A stretch of DNA of 64,000 nucleotides, taken from contig JAJQJQ010000006.1 of assembly GCA_028622995.1 (NCBI GenBank), positions 6,014,001 to 6,078,000 on the forward strand, given 5' to 3'. Below, piece after piece: positions 24,636-39,100 of this stretch (its first letter is position 1; every line of letters starts with the position of its first letter). A program made the position numbers and the translations under genes. The notes under the pieces were generated by a model. That model was not told the origin of the DNA. It saw only the letters and a program-made list of their open reading frames with translations, and did no database searches. The DNA is from Panagrolaimus kolymaensis. Lineage: Eukaryota > Nematoda > Chromadorea > Rhabditida > Panagrolaimidae.

Positions 24636-26245
24636 ATGTCGAAGATGTTTAAAATATTTTTGGCAGGAATATTTTTTGTGACTTCTGTAAAAGCATGTTC
24701 TGACTTTGTTTTTGTTATTGACGGAGAAGCAGATGATAATCTTCTTGGACGAGGGCTTCAAGTTAGTTGATTTTATTTTGTGATTATATTTAGCATCCAA
24801 TCATTCTTTAGCGCCGTAGAGACCTTGCAATAAAAACTGCTCAACAACTTGAACTTGGTACTGGTCTTCATAAAGCTGCTTTAGTTTTTTATGGTCGTCG
24901 CTCACTTGATTCTCTCATTGTTTCATCTTTTGATGATAGCCAAATAAAAGATTCTTTCACCTCCAACATTCGAGCACAATTTGATAATCTTTTATTTCAA
25001 AATTCTTCATCCAAAGCTTTACCAAATTCTGTTGGAACTGCTGATGCTGTGGATATTGTTATCAAACAATTGCTTCCTCACAAGCGAATGGGAGTTCCTG
25101 TCGTTATTTTATTCTTTACTGATGGTGAAATGAGACCAAATGAATTACCAAAACTTGAAAAAATTAGTTCAAAATTAGCAAAGAAACATTATGTTCATAC
25201 TTTTGCAATCAATGCTGAAAGTTCAATCAGTACGGAACGGTCAGTTAAAAATAAGATATAAAACTTATAAAGAAACGTAGTAAACTTTGTTTAAAAAAGT
25301 TTCTACGTATTCAGTTCCATTTCAAAAGTTTGACACAGCTAATAATTTGTATACTTTTTTCAGTTTTGCCACTCTTTTGCTTCTAACTAACAATGAAAAG
25401 AAATCCATTATCACAGCTCAAGATCGAACTGCAAGCCCTGAACAGCGATTGACTTCCACACTTCGTCCGTTTATTTCATGCGAGCAAACATCTAAATTCC
25501 GAACACTTCGACGAAAGCCAGTTGCACTTGCTCCAGCATCGGTTGCGCCAAAGATTCCCGTTGCAACAACTCGACTTCCAATTAGAGGCTCTCGTTTTAC
25601 TGCTCGTCCATCAACAACTCGACCATTAACAATTCGCCCAGGCTGTCTCATGGATATTGTTTTCTTAATGGATTTCAGCGGAGGAGCCATTGATAAACGA
25701 GAAAAATATATTAACATTGCTTCGGAAATGATTCGAAATATGCAACTTGGAGATTTTGCAACTCAAATTGCTTTTGTTCGATATTCAGGATTACGAAGAA
25801 CGGATTCAGTTTTCCATTTAAGAAAGCATCAAAATAATACCGCAGCTATTAATGAAATTTCTGGAACTCCATCTTTGGGTGGAACAACTCGAACTGGCGC
25901 AGCCATGCTTGATGCCGCAAGAGAATTTGATCCTCGATATGGCGGTCGAGTTGATGCTCAAAAGTTTATGGTTGTTTTCACTGATGCTTATTCCCAGGAT
26001 GATCCTGTAGATTCGTCTGCTAAATTATATAAAGAACGAGTTAAAGTTTTAGCTGTGGCTGTTGATGATTCCAGTCAACCTCCTGATCATGAACAACTTA
26101 AAGCTATTGCTACTGATCCTAAAGTAAGTAGCCTTTATGTTAAAATTGTGTTAAATAAAAATCTTTCTTATTTTAGTCAATCTTTTTGGAAAAAGATTTT
26201 CCCAAACTTTTTACATATTTTTCACAACCTCAATGCCGACAATGA
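24636..26245 (+). CDS. Secreted protein with two von Willebrand factor A domains
   Basis: Exons 24636-24761, 24812-25239, 25364-26123 and 26177-26245 encode 460 aa. A signal peptide (MFKIFLAGIFFVTSVKAC) precedes vWA domain 1 (~24-190: DFVFVIDGEADD, VVILFFTDGE). A linker rich in Arg/Thr/Pro (TTRLPIRGSRFTARPSTTRP) leads to vWA domain 2 (~255-435: CLMDIVFLMDFSGG, IAFVRYSG, KFMVVFTDAYSQ, VKVLAVAVD). Domain 2 keeps most of the metal-binding DxSxS motif as DFSGG. Domain 1 has DGEAD and has probably lost metal binding. Such proteins are extracellular adhesion or matrix components in nematodes. There is no transmembrane anchor. AATAAA lies about 125 nt after the stop. Confidence 0.9.
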
Positions 26246-27121
26246 TTTTCCTTTCAAAATTTTGCAAAAAAACACTAAAGCAAAATGTAAACAAACGCAG
26301 GAAGATTGAATCAATAATATTTTATTTCTTTCTTTTGTACGTACGTAAACAAACAAAAATTTATATTTAAATAAAAAGTAATAAAAAAATTTGTTAAAAA
26401 GAATAAAGCATTAAAAAATCTCAGAGACTCGAATCTATTCTTTGATTTTGAGATGCTTTAAAAACCTTTTTTCCAATAATCCGTTAATTGTGTTTTTTTT
26501 TTGTACATGAAACTAAACCAGAAACTATACTCACCAATGATTTTATGTATAAAAAGTTGGGTAAAAGAGAGGAAGTGAAAATAGCAAAAAAGTGACTATG
26601 ATAAAATGGATTTTGGTAAACTTTCATAAACCACAAATCAATCTTTTTTTGGATATTCTTACTTCTTTATTCCCATTTCCATTACTCACATTTCTCTCTT
26701 TTACACCCAACCTTTTGACTATTAGGAAACAAAACAGAATTAAAATAAACAAATAAAATGAGGTTATATTTTCAAACATTCGATGAAAAAAAAATTAAAA
26801 CACAACAAAAAATAACTATGTACAAAACTAATAATAAAAATAATAATAAGATGAAGACGACAACCGATGATAGAAAGATTACAAACTTATTTTGTTTTAT
26901 TTTTTTGTGGAGACGTTTTAAAATAAAAAATGCCCCTATAGAAAAAATTATATCACCGAGATAATAAAACAAAACAATTTAAAATTCAATAAAAAATGGC
27001 ACAAAAAGAAAACATTCCTAACCCGCTGCTGGCAAAGAATAGAATGGGAGTATTTTTTTAAATATTTGTTTTAATAATTGTTGAAAAAAATTTAATTTAA
27101 ATAATATATATTTATTGTTTT
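26246..27121. other. Convergent 3' region
   Basis: 3' flanks of the vWA gene and the SAEG-1-like gene. AT-rich. Open frames at 26758-26972 occur on both strands and are artefacts of A/T runs. A minus-strand AATAAA lies at 27111-27116, only a few bases after the SAEG-1-like stop codon. Confidence 0.5.
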
Positions 27122-30100
27122 TTAATTTATAATTGTTGCAGAATGCTGTTGTAAATTATTATGAAGTTGTTGAAGAGCTGAAACTGAAGATGCAACGGAT
27201 GTTGTGGAAAGATTTCCTCCTCCATTATGTTGAGGTAAATTTGCAAGTTGATGCATCGCTGAAATCATATCCGGGCTAAACATATTCATATTCATTCCAG
27301 GTGGAAGATTAGGTAATCCACTGGGATTAGCTGCACCAAGACCCATGGGTGAAGCAAATTGTGTCATTCGACTAAGATGATGGCCAAAATTTAAGGGTGA
27401 TCCACCCATAGTATTGGATAATGAATTGTTGCCATTAACATTTCCAGCATTTGCACTCACGGCATTATTAAGTTGTTGATTCAAAGCATCAAGATGGGAT
27501 GAATGGTTTCCAAGAAGTCCACCATTATTGCCACCAGGATTGTTGCTGTTGGAATGCGAGGATCGATCATGATTGGGGTTATTTCTATGCGAGTTTGAAT
27601 GCGAATGAGGGTGTGATGGTTGTGAATTTCCTCCTCCCGTTGATGTATTTCCTTGTGATTGGGCTTCTGCTTCAGCTCTAGCTTTCATTGCATGCGATTT
27701 CATATGAGCATTAAGAGATTTAACCTTTTCAAATCGTTTATCACATAATCTGCAATGGAAGAATCCATCTGCAGAAGGTTGGGCGCCTTTTTTAGATGCT
27801 GTGACTCGATGAATCTAAACCAAATTGAGATTAATTAAAAATGTTAAAAAAAACAGGAAGTTGTGACGCTGATGACTTACATTTGCAATTTTAGCATGTA
27901 ATATATCCGGATTAAAACCTGTTGGCATTCTTTCATTCGTGGCAGGGGAAGCAAAAATATCATTATTTCCAACGGATGGTGGTTGAGAATATGATTGTCC
28001 TGTGCCAGCAGAATTACCCACGGATGAGGGACTTGGTGAAGGGAAAACTCCATTTTCACCATGAAGCCATGGATAAAGACTTAAACCATTTGCGGCTGCT
28101 ACCGCGATGGATGGAATAGGAGCTTCAAGTTTTTCAGGTTCAACAAATCGAACACTATTCTTTCGTTCACTCGGTGAAGGAGTTTCAGCAAGCCTCGGCA
28201 TTTTAACTGGTCTTGATTCATCTGGGGATCTATCCGATGCATACATGGGAGTACCAACATCCGTGTCTGATTCTGATTCAATTTCATCTTCACTACTTTC
28301 TTCCATTGGATGATCTTGGAATGGAGTGGCTTTGGATACTGATGTGGGATAATCAAGTTGTTGTTCTAATAAATGTCTTTTACGGCGAAGATTTCGAAGC
28401 TTTCTATAATCATCAGGGCACATTTTCTTCCACATATAATAAAATTCGATACAATCTTTCACTGTTCGATTGCTTAATTCTGCAGAAACTTGATGAAAAT
28501 CTTTTTCACTTTTATATATTGCATCCTGAAATGATTGAATATCATCTGGAGTCCAATTTTCAACATTGCTATATCGATAATTATAAATTATTGGATATTG
28601 TTCCCAATCAAGCGTATCAGAACGAAGTAAATCCATAACCGCTGCTTGAATATTACCCTTATTTTCCATTAATATATGTAATGCCAATTCTTTATTATGT
28701 CCAACTTTGGGTACAGATGCACTACATGCAAGTGCTTCATATGCAGCAACTAAAAAAAGAAAAGGTATTAATAAAGTTAGTTTTAAAAAATAAAAGTGAC
28801 GAATATTGATTTTAAGAGAACACAATAAAAGAGTACTGTAAATTAATGCAAAAAAATTCGACTTGGGTTAAATAAAATTTTGTTAAAAATAGAGCAAAAA
28901 ATGGGGGAAAATTGAATTAAATTAGCATCAATTTTTTTTTATTATTGTCAAAAAACAGTAACCCAAATAAATGTTACTCGACAAAAATAGAATGCTTACC
29001 AGTTTGTTCATCCAAATGTTCGGTAACATTGCAATCAAAAAGGCATTCATCTCTATCTGGAATAGCTTCACGCTCATGTGGCATAATTTCTCGATCAGCC
29101 CATTTTCGAACTCTTGCTTGATAATGTTTTCCAAGATTTATGTGTGGGGTAATATCGGATTCACATGGTTGATAATCATAATATGCTTCAGATAAAGTTG
29201 AAATCTTTCGATTTATTATTGGTTCATCCATGGAAACTGTGGACATTTTCCTTATAACAACATCATCGCCGCCAGAAGTTGAAGCTCGAATGGAACATTT
29301 TCGGGGTTGTTGAATGTAACGAGTTTGTAAAGCTTCAAGGGATTTTCCAGACATTGATGATTCAGCCGATTCCTTTCTTAAAGCTTCAAGTTCTGCAACA
29401 AATCCAGTCTAAAAACAATGCAGAGATAAGTATCATTTTTTCCATGGAAAGACAAAAGAGTTTTTTTTTATGGCAAGAGCAAAACACAATTTTTAACTTT
29501 CAGACAATAATTAAACTTCGACAAAGAACTTTTATTATTCTCACCGAACTTGAATCCCTTTTTGTTTTGTTTTCTTTTTTTAATGTATCATACATAAAGT
29601 TTAAAATCAAAGGTTGAATACGTGACTGTCTCATAATAAAATTAAAAATATATGTGATGGTTCTTAAACAATTGCAATAAAACTTCTTTTTCTTTTCTTT
29701 TTGGTTAAAATGATTTCAAAAACAAGCTCGTTAGTTCTTTCTCGTTCCAAATAATGATAAACTAACTGACGCTGAATGCAATATAAAAAACGATGAAAAT
29801 AGAACAACTCTCTTTGGGCCAACAACGATGGTGAAAGAATTTTGTTTAGGAAAGTGAGTGTTCGCTCACTTTTGCAATAACACCTAATAATCTAATCGCT
29901 TCACTATAGTTCCCAACAAAAAAAAGGTGAAAGGCAAAAAAAGCGGAAGTATCATTCATTGCTTTTTACAGTTTTGAAATATTAAAATAAATCGAAATAA
30001 AATCATACCGAAGTTGTTTCTTGTCCACTGAGAAAGAGGCCAACTTTGCGTTGAGGTCGATTAGCTCGATTATCAATAGGTGGTCGAATAAATGGTGCAG

Positions 30101-33100
30101 GTGCTGGGGTTAATGATTGCTTTTCATCGGAAAGGGCATCTTCGGGTGTAGCGGGACTTGGACCTTGATCCATATCATCTGCAATGCCACTATCTTGTCC
30201 CGAACCTGATGGAACTTCTTCTTCCATAATTACATCGGTTGCCATATCAAATAATGCTGAACGTTTACGGAATTCGGCTAAAAAACGAAGAATAAATAAA
30301 AGAATGTTAAAGAATTTTTAAACACGGAAATAAATTCTTTTTTGTATGATAAAAAAAGTTAAATTTAGAGAAAGTCCAAAATGGAAAAAAATTCATAGTC
30401 GCAATAAAGTTGTAGCAAGCATTAAAGAAGAAAAAAAGAAGAAAGAAATAGGCGTTAAACTGACCACCTCTTTTTTCGCGTTCCGTCATACATACATTTC
30501 AAGAGATCTTATCAAAAATCACATGTCATACACTACCTAAGCAAAACACTTTCCTTACTTGCATACGCCGCCACCCGAAAAATAACAACAAGTCTTAAAC
30601 TCAACAAACAAAAAAATGGAAAAACATGAAAATCAAACGTCACAAAATTCTTTTTTCGATAACTTTCTCGACAAATAATCGAATGATAACAAAAATGATC
30701 AAAAAATCAAAAGTAAGTATTGAATCTTTTTTAAGGATTTGCACAAATGCTCTCAAAAAAAATAATCAATCGTTTTTGTCCTATTTTTTATTCATTCTCT
30801 CTGCCACCGCCGCCAATTTGGCAATGTTTTGATAGACGTTAACGCCGCAAAAACAGGTCCATCAAATTGAGAGGAAAGAAAAAAAGGAACGTAATCTCTC
30901 TTTCCATTTTTTTCCGCGTGGTTTTTGCAGAGAAAAACAAAATATAAAAGGAAGAGGCGACGAACACGAAGGGGACCGATCTTCGTCTATCTCTGTGATG
31001 ATGGTGGCGGTGGTGCAAAAAAATAAAATTGAACGAAAACATGGCCCAAAAGCAAGCAGCAACCATTTATCGCCATCGGTCGTGGTTGTCATACAACCCC
31101 AGCAGCCAGCCAGTCAACCTCGTCAGTTAGTGACAAAAAAAAGAAGGTGAGAAAGCAAAAAAGGCCTTGTCGACGTCGTCAACAACGAAAAAAAAAACGT
31201 GTAGTTGTTCTAATCATTACCAAAAAAAGAGCAGTAGCAAGCGCAAACGAAAAAAAAATTGCAATCACATCGAAAAAAAATTCACTGACTGTCAGTGTCT
31301 AACTATTAACAAGGAAAAAAATTACTTTAGGCTTGAAAAAAAAGTATGAAAGAGTTGTTTTGTTGTTGAATGGTGACGATGGCAAAAAAATAAATAGAGA
31401 CCACACGACAATTCTCTAAACGTGTTTTTTTGCACTCAAATGAAATAAAAGGTTGCAATGAGAGCAGCATAAGAAAAAAAAGGAAAGTGAAAACAACTGC
31501 AACATCAGAAAAACAATTTACAACATAAAAAATGAATTCGAATAAATAAATAAACATCAATTCAAAAAAAGCTGTGCAATGAAACAAATATTTTGTTTGT
31601 TTGGAAACTATGCATAGTTGTATTTAATTTAAAAAATATGTGTTCAGACATGGAGGAAAAAAACATGTCTGAAAATGGGTAATCCAAAACAAATTGTGCT
31701 GCAGACAATTAAATGGCTCAAAAACAATGGAGTTCTTTTCATAATGGACAATTGTACTCAAAATTTTGATCCCGTAAAATTAAAATTCTCTTCTGAAAGG
31801 CTTTAACTAAACAAAAAAGTATCAATAAAAGTGCAAGTCTAATTTCTGTTTTTAAACCAAATACAGACAACCTTGAAAAAATAAATAAATAGAAAAATGT
31901 TTCTTATCATAAGATCTAAAACCCTATAAGTTGGAAGCAGAAATAAAAGGAAAAAGGAACGCGTTTTTGCTTGCATAAACCACTCCTTAGCAAACCTAAC
32001 CATTTGCATCGAAACTGATTCAAGCAAGCAACAATAAAATTGATTCACAAAAGGACGACAGATGACAATCGTTGACGACGGCGACGATAAATATTCATAA
32101 CTATTATCTTTCTTTCTTTTTTTTATTTCTTTTTTGTCAATGATAAAATATATATTATAGAAGTGAAAAAACGTGACTGCAGAGAAAAAAAAATCACAAA
32201 CGTGCAACAAAAAAACCAAAAAAAGAAGAAAGACAGACGGCGACGTCGGCTAAGAAGATCGCAAAACCTATAAAAGGTGATAAATCATGGAAGCAAAAAA
32301 ATGCAAAGTAAAAAAGAACCACGTGATGCCATGCATTTTAAAATATTATTATGTCTCTCTTTTTTCACTTAAATAAAAAATTGCAGCAATGAAAAAAGCA
32401 ACAAGTTGTACTCAATTTTTCGAGAAATAAAAAAAGGTAAAAGAAATAAATAGAAAAATAAAAAGTCAAGTTATGCAACAACAAAAAAGGTAACACCTGA
32501 ATAATTTTTCCCTTTGGCACTACACTTGATGCTGCTGATGTGGCATAACTGACTCATGCATTCACATTCGCATTTTTGTTGTTGGAAAGCAGTAGGAAAA
32601 AATGAAGAAAATGAGAACATTTTATTAACGGTTAAAATGGCGGCGCTATTACTTTCGCAAGGTGGTTAATTTGAGTATATTAAAAAACAACTTTGAGTTT
32701 TTTCTTCATGTGTAAGCTATAATAAAATGAGAAAAAAAGGAAAATGCAAAAATTACTTCCTTTTAAAAATAAATATTATGTGCTGCACAAAAATGCTAAC
32801 AACAACAAAACAACTTTTTTTTGAGTTTCCTCCTTTTTTATTTTTGTTTTGACGAAGATCTTGAAGAATAAAAAACGAACGACATGTAAAGAAAAAAGAA
32901 AACAATGGCATTGCCAGTATTGCTGCTGCTAAAGACAATTTGTATTTGTACATATTTATCTTATCCTATTTTGTTATTCACTCAAAAAAAATATGAAGCA
33001 ACTTTTTTTCTCGAATAAGCAAGGAAGCACCCGATTTAAAAAGAATAACAAGTTGGTAAAAAAATGGAGGAGGATAAACCAAAGCACAAAGTTGAGAAAT

Positions 33101-36100
33101 AAAAATAGTTTTGCAATGAAAATAGAAAAAAAAGAGAGCTATTTTGCCATTCTTTTCGATGTCCTGTTTTTTTTTGCTGCTCTCAAAAATAAAGTGATAA
33201 ATTTTTTTTACTTTTTGATTCGAACAGCTTTTCTTTGCCATTCTTTTCTTTCTATCTCAAGCTTGCACTCTTGCACTTGCTCGAGACGTGGCTGCTTCAG
33301 ACGACGAAGACATGAAAAAAAGAAAAACAACAACCCCGAACATGCCAGTCAAGAAAATAAAAATGGAAAAAAATAAAATGCTCGATTGCGTTTATTTTTT
33401 TTTTTTTTTCTTCTTCCTGCAAGTAGCAGCCAGCCACCAGCCGAAAGAACACGCCGTCAGTTATTTTCTGCAACGTTTTGTGTGTTCAACAAGAATAAAA
33501 AAATTGTTTTCCAATTTTTTCTTTTTTGCATTGCAACAGCTCTTTGAAGAGAGTCCAGGACATAAAAAATGCTTCAGGGCTTATTTTTTTTTATATTGCA
33601 TTTGATATTGTGCATGTATATCAAAAAAAGGAAGAAGAAAATTTATAGAATGTTGAAAATAGTTACAAATATGGCAGCAAAAAAATAGGAGCGCGAAAAA
33701 TTTGAAGAAAAAAAGCTTTAGTTAATATTTTTAAGGAGGAGGTGATGCAAACCAAAATATAAAAAGTTGTCTCAAAGTCTAAAAAAGACGCAAGTTTGTT
33801 CTTCTTTCTCATCATTTTGGATAAAAATAATAATAAGCCTAAAATTTTTTACTGAAGATGGGGTGAAGAAATGAATGAAATTTAAAATAGGTTTAAGGCT
33901 TTTGTAGCGGAAAGCAGAAAGAAGACTTTAAACATAAGCTGCTATTACGTCAAAATTGATTTGTCAAAGTTTGGAATATAAAAAAACTTAATAGAATTTT
34001 TGTTTGGCATTCTTAAACTTTGCTAAAATTTCTTGATAACGAATATTAGTGGATGCAAGTCCCGAAAGTAAATTATCAAATTAAAAATATTTTTGGAACC
34101 TTCATTGAAAATGCGCACTAATCGGTTTTCTTGATCCAAAAAGATTTCTCAAATTTCAAGCGCTTTTTTAATAGCAAAGAGGTTCAAATGTTCAATGCGA
34201 GCAAGCTATTGTCTTATAACTTTTGCCTAGACTACATTTTTAACAAAGATCATGATACCTTCTATCAAAAGTCAAACACACAAACAAGGAAGTTCAAAGA
34301 GAAAATAAAAATGATGACAGAGAAAAAAATAACTGAAAACAATTTTTTAATGCTCTCAATTTTTTTTGCACACAACAAAACCCATAACTAAAAACTAAAT
34401 AAAATAAATGTACCATTTTTAGGACTAAAAAAACTGAGGTCAACGACTAACTAAGCCTAATGTAAGTAAGTTACAAACACAACAAAAGTGCAAAAATATA
34501 TTTTCCGATAATCGAGTTTTTTTTCTCTCTCATTTTTTTTCTCGCCGCAATAGAATTAAAAGAGCTTTTCTTTTTATTTATTTTTACCTTCAAAAATTAT
34601 GCCTAAAAAAATTCAGCACATTATTATTGATATCGTCGAGCTGGAAAATAATTATGTACATATGTTAAAATGGAAAGGAAGAAATGGAAATGTGATACAA
34701 AAAAAGAGTAAAAAATCACCGGCAAAAAAATTTTCTTTATTTTTTTTTATTGTTGCGAGATTGCACATTTATTTTTGAAGGAGACGCATGCAAAAAAAAT
34801 AAAAGATATTGAGACTATCACCCAGAGTACCACCAAAAAAAGCAGAGATTCGTAGTCGCAAATGTAGGAAAAAGGGAATAATTTTTTTAATGTTGCAAAA
34901 AAGTCTATCTTCATGCAAAAAAAAGAGAGCAAAAGATCAAATGAAAAAATAAGAAGATTATTACTGCTATTTTTTTTAATAGAAAAAAAAATGACCACGG
35001 ATGTTTATTATCGCCGACATCGGCATCGCCAACGCAGAAATGCAAGAAAATAGTGGAAAAAAAATCATTGAATGGTTTTGCGCGTGTTTTAAATTTACGA
35101 AAAAAGCGGAGAATCATTACTCTTTTTATTCTCTCTCTCCTTTAACCCTTGAGGGTTTTTTATTTCATTTTTCTTTGTCTACACATTCAAGGAGAAAAAA
35201 GGTTTAAAAAATAAATTTGACGTCGTAAAAAACGAGAAAAAAAACCAAGAAGTTTATTGAGCGTGCGCAAAACTAAAAAAAAACAAACGATGGCTAATAC
35301 TCTTTAAAAAAACTACGACGCGACGATACAACAATTTACTTGAGTTTTCGACCGACCAGAGTAGAGCAACAACTAACTACCCATCGCTGACGGAGTAGCA
35401 AAAAAAAAAAAATAGAATTAGTTTTACATTTTTTTTCTTCGTCTTCATCCTTGTTCAATTTTCAATTCTAACTATCTCATATTGCAATTTACAAACATAA
35501 ATTTTGTTAAATAGAAAACGGCTGTTAGAATGAAAATAAAAAACACATGCGTCGTCAATGAATAATTAGATCTTGAGACTTTTTCAAAAAAGAAATAATC
35601 ATGCCATTGCAATTGCAAAATAAAATAAAGTGCAAATCGATTTGAGTCATCTTCTTCTCCATCAAGTCAATCAATCGATTGCACTTTTAGCACAAATGTT
35701 TTTCAAATTTGAAAAAAAAGCGGCGGGAAGAAGATGGGTTGGTCGCTTGAAAAATAATGAAAGAAATAATTGTGTGCAAAAAAAATCAATCAAATAAAAA
35801 TGGAGCGATTGTAAAAATAGAATTTTGCAATATCATCAAAAAAATAAAACAAAATTTCAAGAAAAAAAGAAAGCTTTTCATCAAAATAATAATAAGCAAC
35901 TTTGAAGACTTTAGAATTTGCGTATGGAAGATTTGGAGCTTGATACAGAACTAGCAAAAATTTAAATATTTAGCAAACTTTTATTTTTCAAAAGTTTTTC
36001 TCAGGAAAAATTAAACTTTAGTTTTCACCCTTTTTTAGGCTACGACAAACAACAACTAAAAAAAGTAATATTTCAAGAAGATGTGTTACTTTTTTTGTGC

Positions 36101-39100
36101 TGCAACTACTTCTGCAATGAATTTAGTTGCAAACAAGCTATTTGTAGACGAAAAAAATAAGAGAGAGGATAGAGCGAAAATAAAAAAATAAGCCCACAAG
36201 GTTTTTTTGACGACGGCGATGACTACGACTAAAAACAGAGCAGAACACAACCAAGAGTGCTGCTTGCTACTTGCGCCCGCACAAACAACGTGGATGGTGT
36301 ACATTTGTCGGCTGTGGTGGTGGTTGTGTATGTATTTTTGACGCGCGCTCGAATATTTTAGCATCCATATTTTTTTTTGCATTTGAACAAAAAAAGAGCT
36401 AAAACTAAAACTAAAGACACTATGAGCAACAACAACATCTTTTGAAAGAAAGAAAAAATAGTGCTCTTCGTCTCTTTTTTTTTGACAAACTTGGTCATCC
36501 TCCATTTTTTTTCTTTCCCCTATTTTTTTTGCGTTCAAAAGAAAGAAAAAGACAACAGAGAATAAATCATAACTATTACAAGGCTAAAAGCCTAAAAAAG
36601 GTGGAAGTTGAGTCTTGAGTCAATAAAAGTATGGAAATCTCAAAGATTCAAGCCGACTCAACTTCGCGCCCCAAAAAAAATTTTTTGAGAAAAAAGTAGC
36701 TTGATTTTTTGTGAATATCTTTTTTTTCATTGAGGAATTTGTTCAAATACAAGCTTCATGTTAAGATAACTCCAAAAAAGGTATTCATTTATAAAAAAAT
36801 GTACCAACAAGATATATTTTTATATGTGAAAATCTGTTATTGAAAGGTTTTTAAAGATATATATATAAAAGTGATTAGTTAAAAAAAACTTTAGTAAACG
36901 TAATCAAACGCTTTGAATTACCTAGAATATCGTATTGAAAAACCATTAATTTTAAAAATAACTAAAAGAGATATAACAGGTAAATTTGAAAAATTACGAA
37001 AATTATTTGAAGCAAAAATTTAAGGCTATTTTATTTAAAACATTAGTAAATGTAAAAATTTATTTTAAAAAAATGAAGTGCAAAATTTTTTTTGGGGCGC
37101 GAAGTTGAGTCGGCTTGAATCTTTGAGATTTCCATACTTTTATTGACTCAAGACTCAACTTCCACCTTTTTTAGGCTTTTAGCCTTGTAATAGTTATGAT
37201 TTCCATTCTTTTATTGAGCTCGAAGAGATTTATAGATGTAATTTGAAAATTTAAATACCAAATAAATAAAAGAAGGTGCTTGACTAGTGTATTAGTATTT
37301 TTAAAAGATAAATGGAGAAACAATCAACTCTGGATAAAATAATACTTCGCAAAAAGTACCTGACGGTACTATCTGACCAAATGGAGAAGTTGGAAGTAAA
37401 AATTTGTAGCATGGGAAAAATCTTGAATTTATATAAGAAATTTTTTTAATGCAAAGCATTTTTATAAATAACTCCAGCTTAATTAAAATTTCTAACTTAA
37501 TTTAACAGAGACCAAAGAGTCTGTAGTTAAAACGATTCACTTTTAACATGGTATTTTGCGTTCGCATCGGAATCAATTCAAATTTTAGTAGTCCTAATCT
37601 TTCTTTCTTTAAAGACACATAAACGGATTTCACTTCATTAATGAAAAAAATACATGCCAAATAACGGGGTAGTTTTATTTTTAACTTTTACAGTAAAAGT
37701 AATTCCTTTAAAAACATAAAATTCGCTACTAAATATTGGAAATTAAAGCTCGGAAAAAGCGAAAAACTCTTTCGCCCTTCGGGCGAAAGAAACTTTTTCT
37801 ACTTTTTCTCCTCGCATATATGTCGGGAGAAGTTTAAGTCAATCACCATTTCTCACAAAGTTCTTTATTTTCAGTTAGGTATGGAATAGCTCAATCAAAT
37901 ACTATAATCCAACTCCATATAAGAAAAAAAGACCATACTTGTCACAAAATTTTTACTTAAACTATTAAATTATCTCCTCGTGATTCATTCATATGGGTTA
38001 GAATATTTGAGATTTTTAAAAAACATAATCTGCCACTGAAGTCCACTAAACTTTATTTTTTCCCTCTCTTCTAAAGCTCAAAAAATATTTCAACAAATCT
38101 ATTTAATAAATTTAATCTGAACAAAATGATCTGACGAGGAACCTTCATTTAGTAAAAACTCCTAGCAATCCATAATTTTTTCTTTTGTTTGTTTTATGGA
38201 TAAAAGCATAAAGTCAAGGTGCATAAAAACCACCTGCAAACAAGTTTAATATAACGATAAATTACGCTTTTTTTTTTAGAAAAGCAGCGCTAAATTAGCT
38301 TTTAAAAAAACAATCCTCAGAAAATAAAATCAACGTTTTTTTATTATAGGAGAAAATGTGAAAATTTAGGAAAATATGAGGGACTTTAATACCACTTTGA
38401 AAACAATAATATAAATGCCATCAATTGTTTCCAAGTTAGATGGCAAATAAATCGTGATTGTCCCTGCAACATTGCTCCTAGACTTCTGCAACAATCATAT
38501 ATTTCATACCTTCTCAATTCGCTAGGAATTCCCAATAATATATTGTCATTAAGTTTTACTCAATTTTTGGAATATTGGGCTCATCAAGAACGTAATTGCG
38601 GTGATCATCGTCAAAATCGTAACAAAGTTTTACAAGACCCCAATCACACGTGGGCAGGTGAGTGCGACAAAAAAATTTTTCGGGCACGAAGCAAGCAATA
38701 CCAAAGGGTCCACCGTGTAGATTTTAAAAAAAAATAATTTAGGAAAATTTCATTCTTACCACATCGAAATTTTTTTTCTATTAGATTTTTGAAATTTTGA
38801 GGCACGGAGCACGAAGCAGGGTGCGATAATCGCACCCAATCGCACCCCGTGCCCACGTGTGACCCCAATGATCCTCACTTGCAGTACATTATTATTATGG
38901 TTGATGGTTATTTAAGTAATGGCAAAGATACAAGAAAATTAAGAGTAAGAGAAATGGTTAATGTTCGAATGTTTGATTTTAATTGGAATTTAATTTCTGC
39001 TATCGAACGACGACCTGCACATTATACAACCTGGGTAAAAGCTAGGAATGAAGATGGATGGATAATACTCGACGATAATAGACTTGACCATCGTCGAAGT

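Noticed and set aside
28107..28638. Plus-strand frames opposite the SANT exon
   Set aside because: Antisense shadows of the supported minus-strand coding sequence.
30307..36538. Many 60-150-codon frames in the giant intron
   Set aside because: They are dominated by F, K, N and L from homopolymer runs, overlap on opposite strands, and appear at the density expected for such AT-rich DNA.
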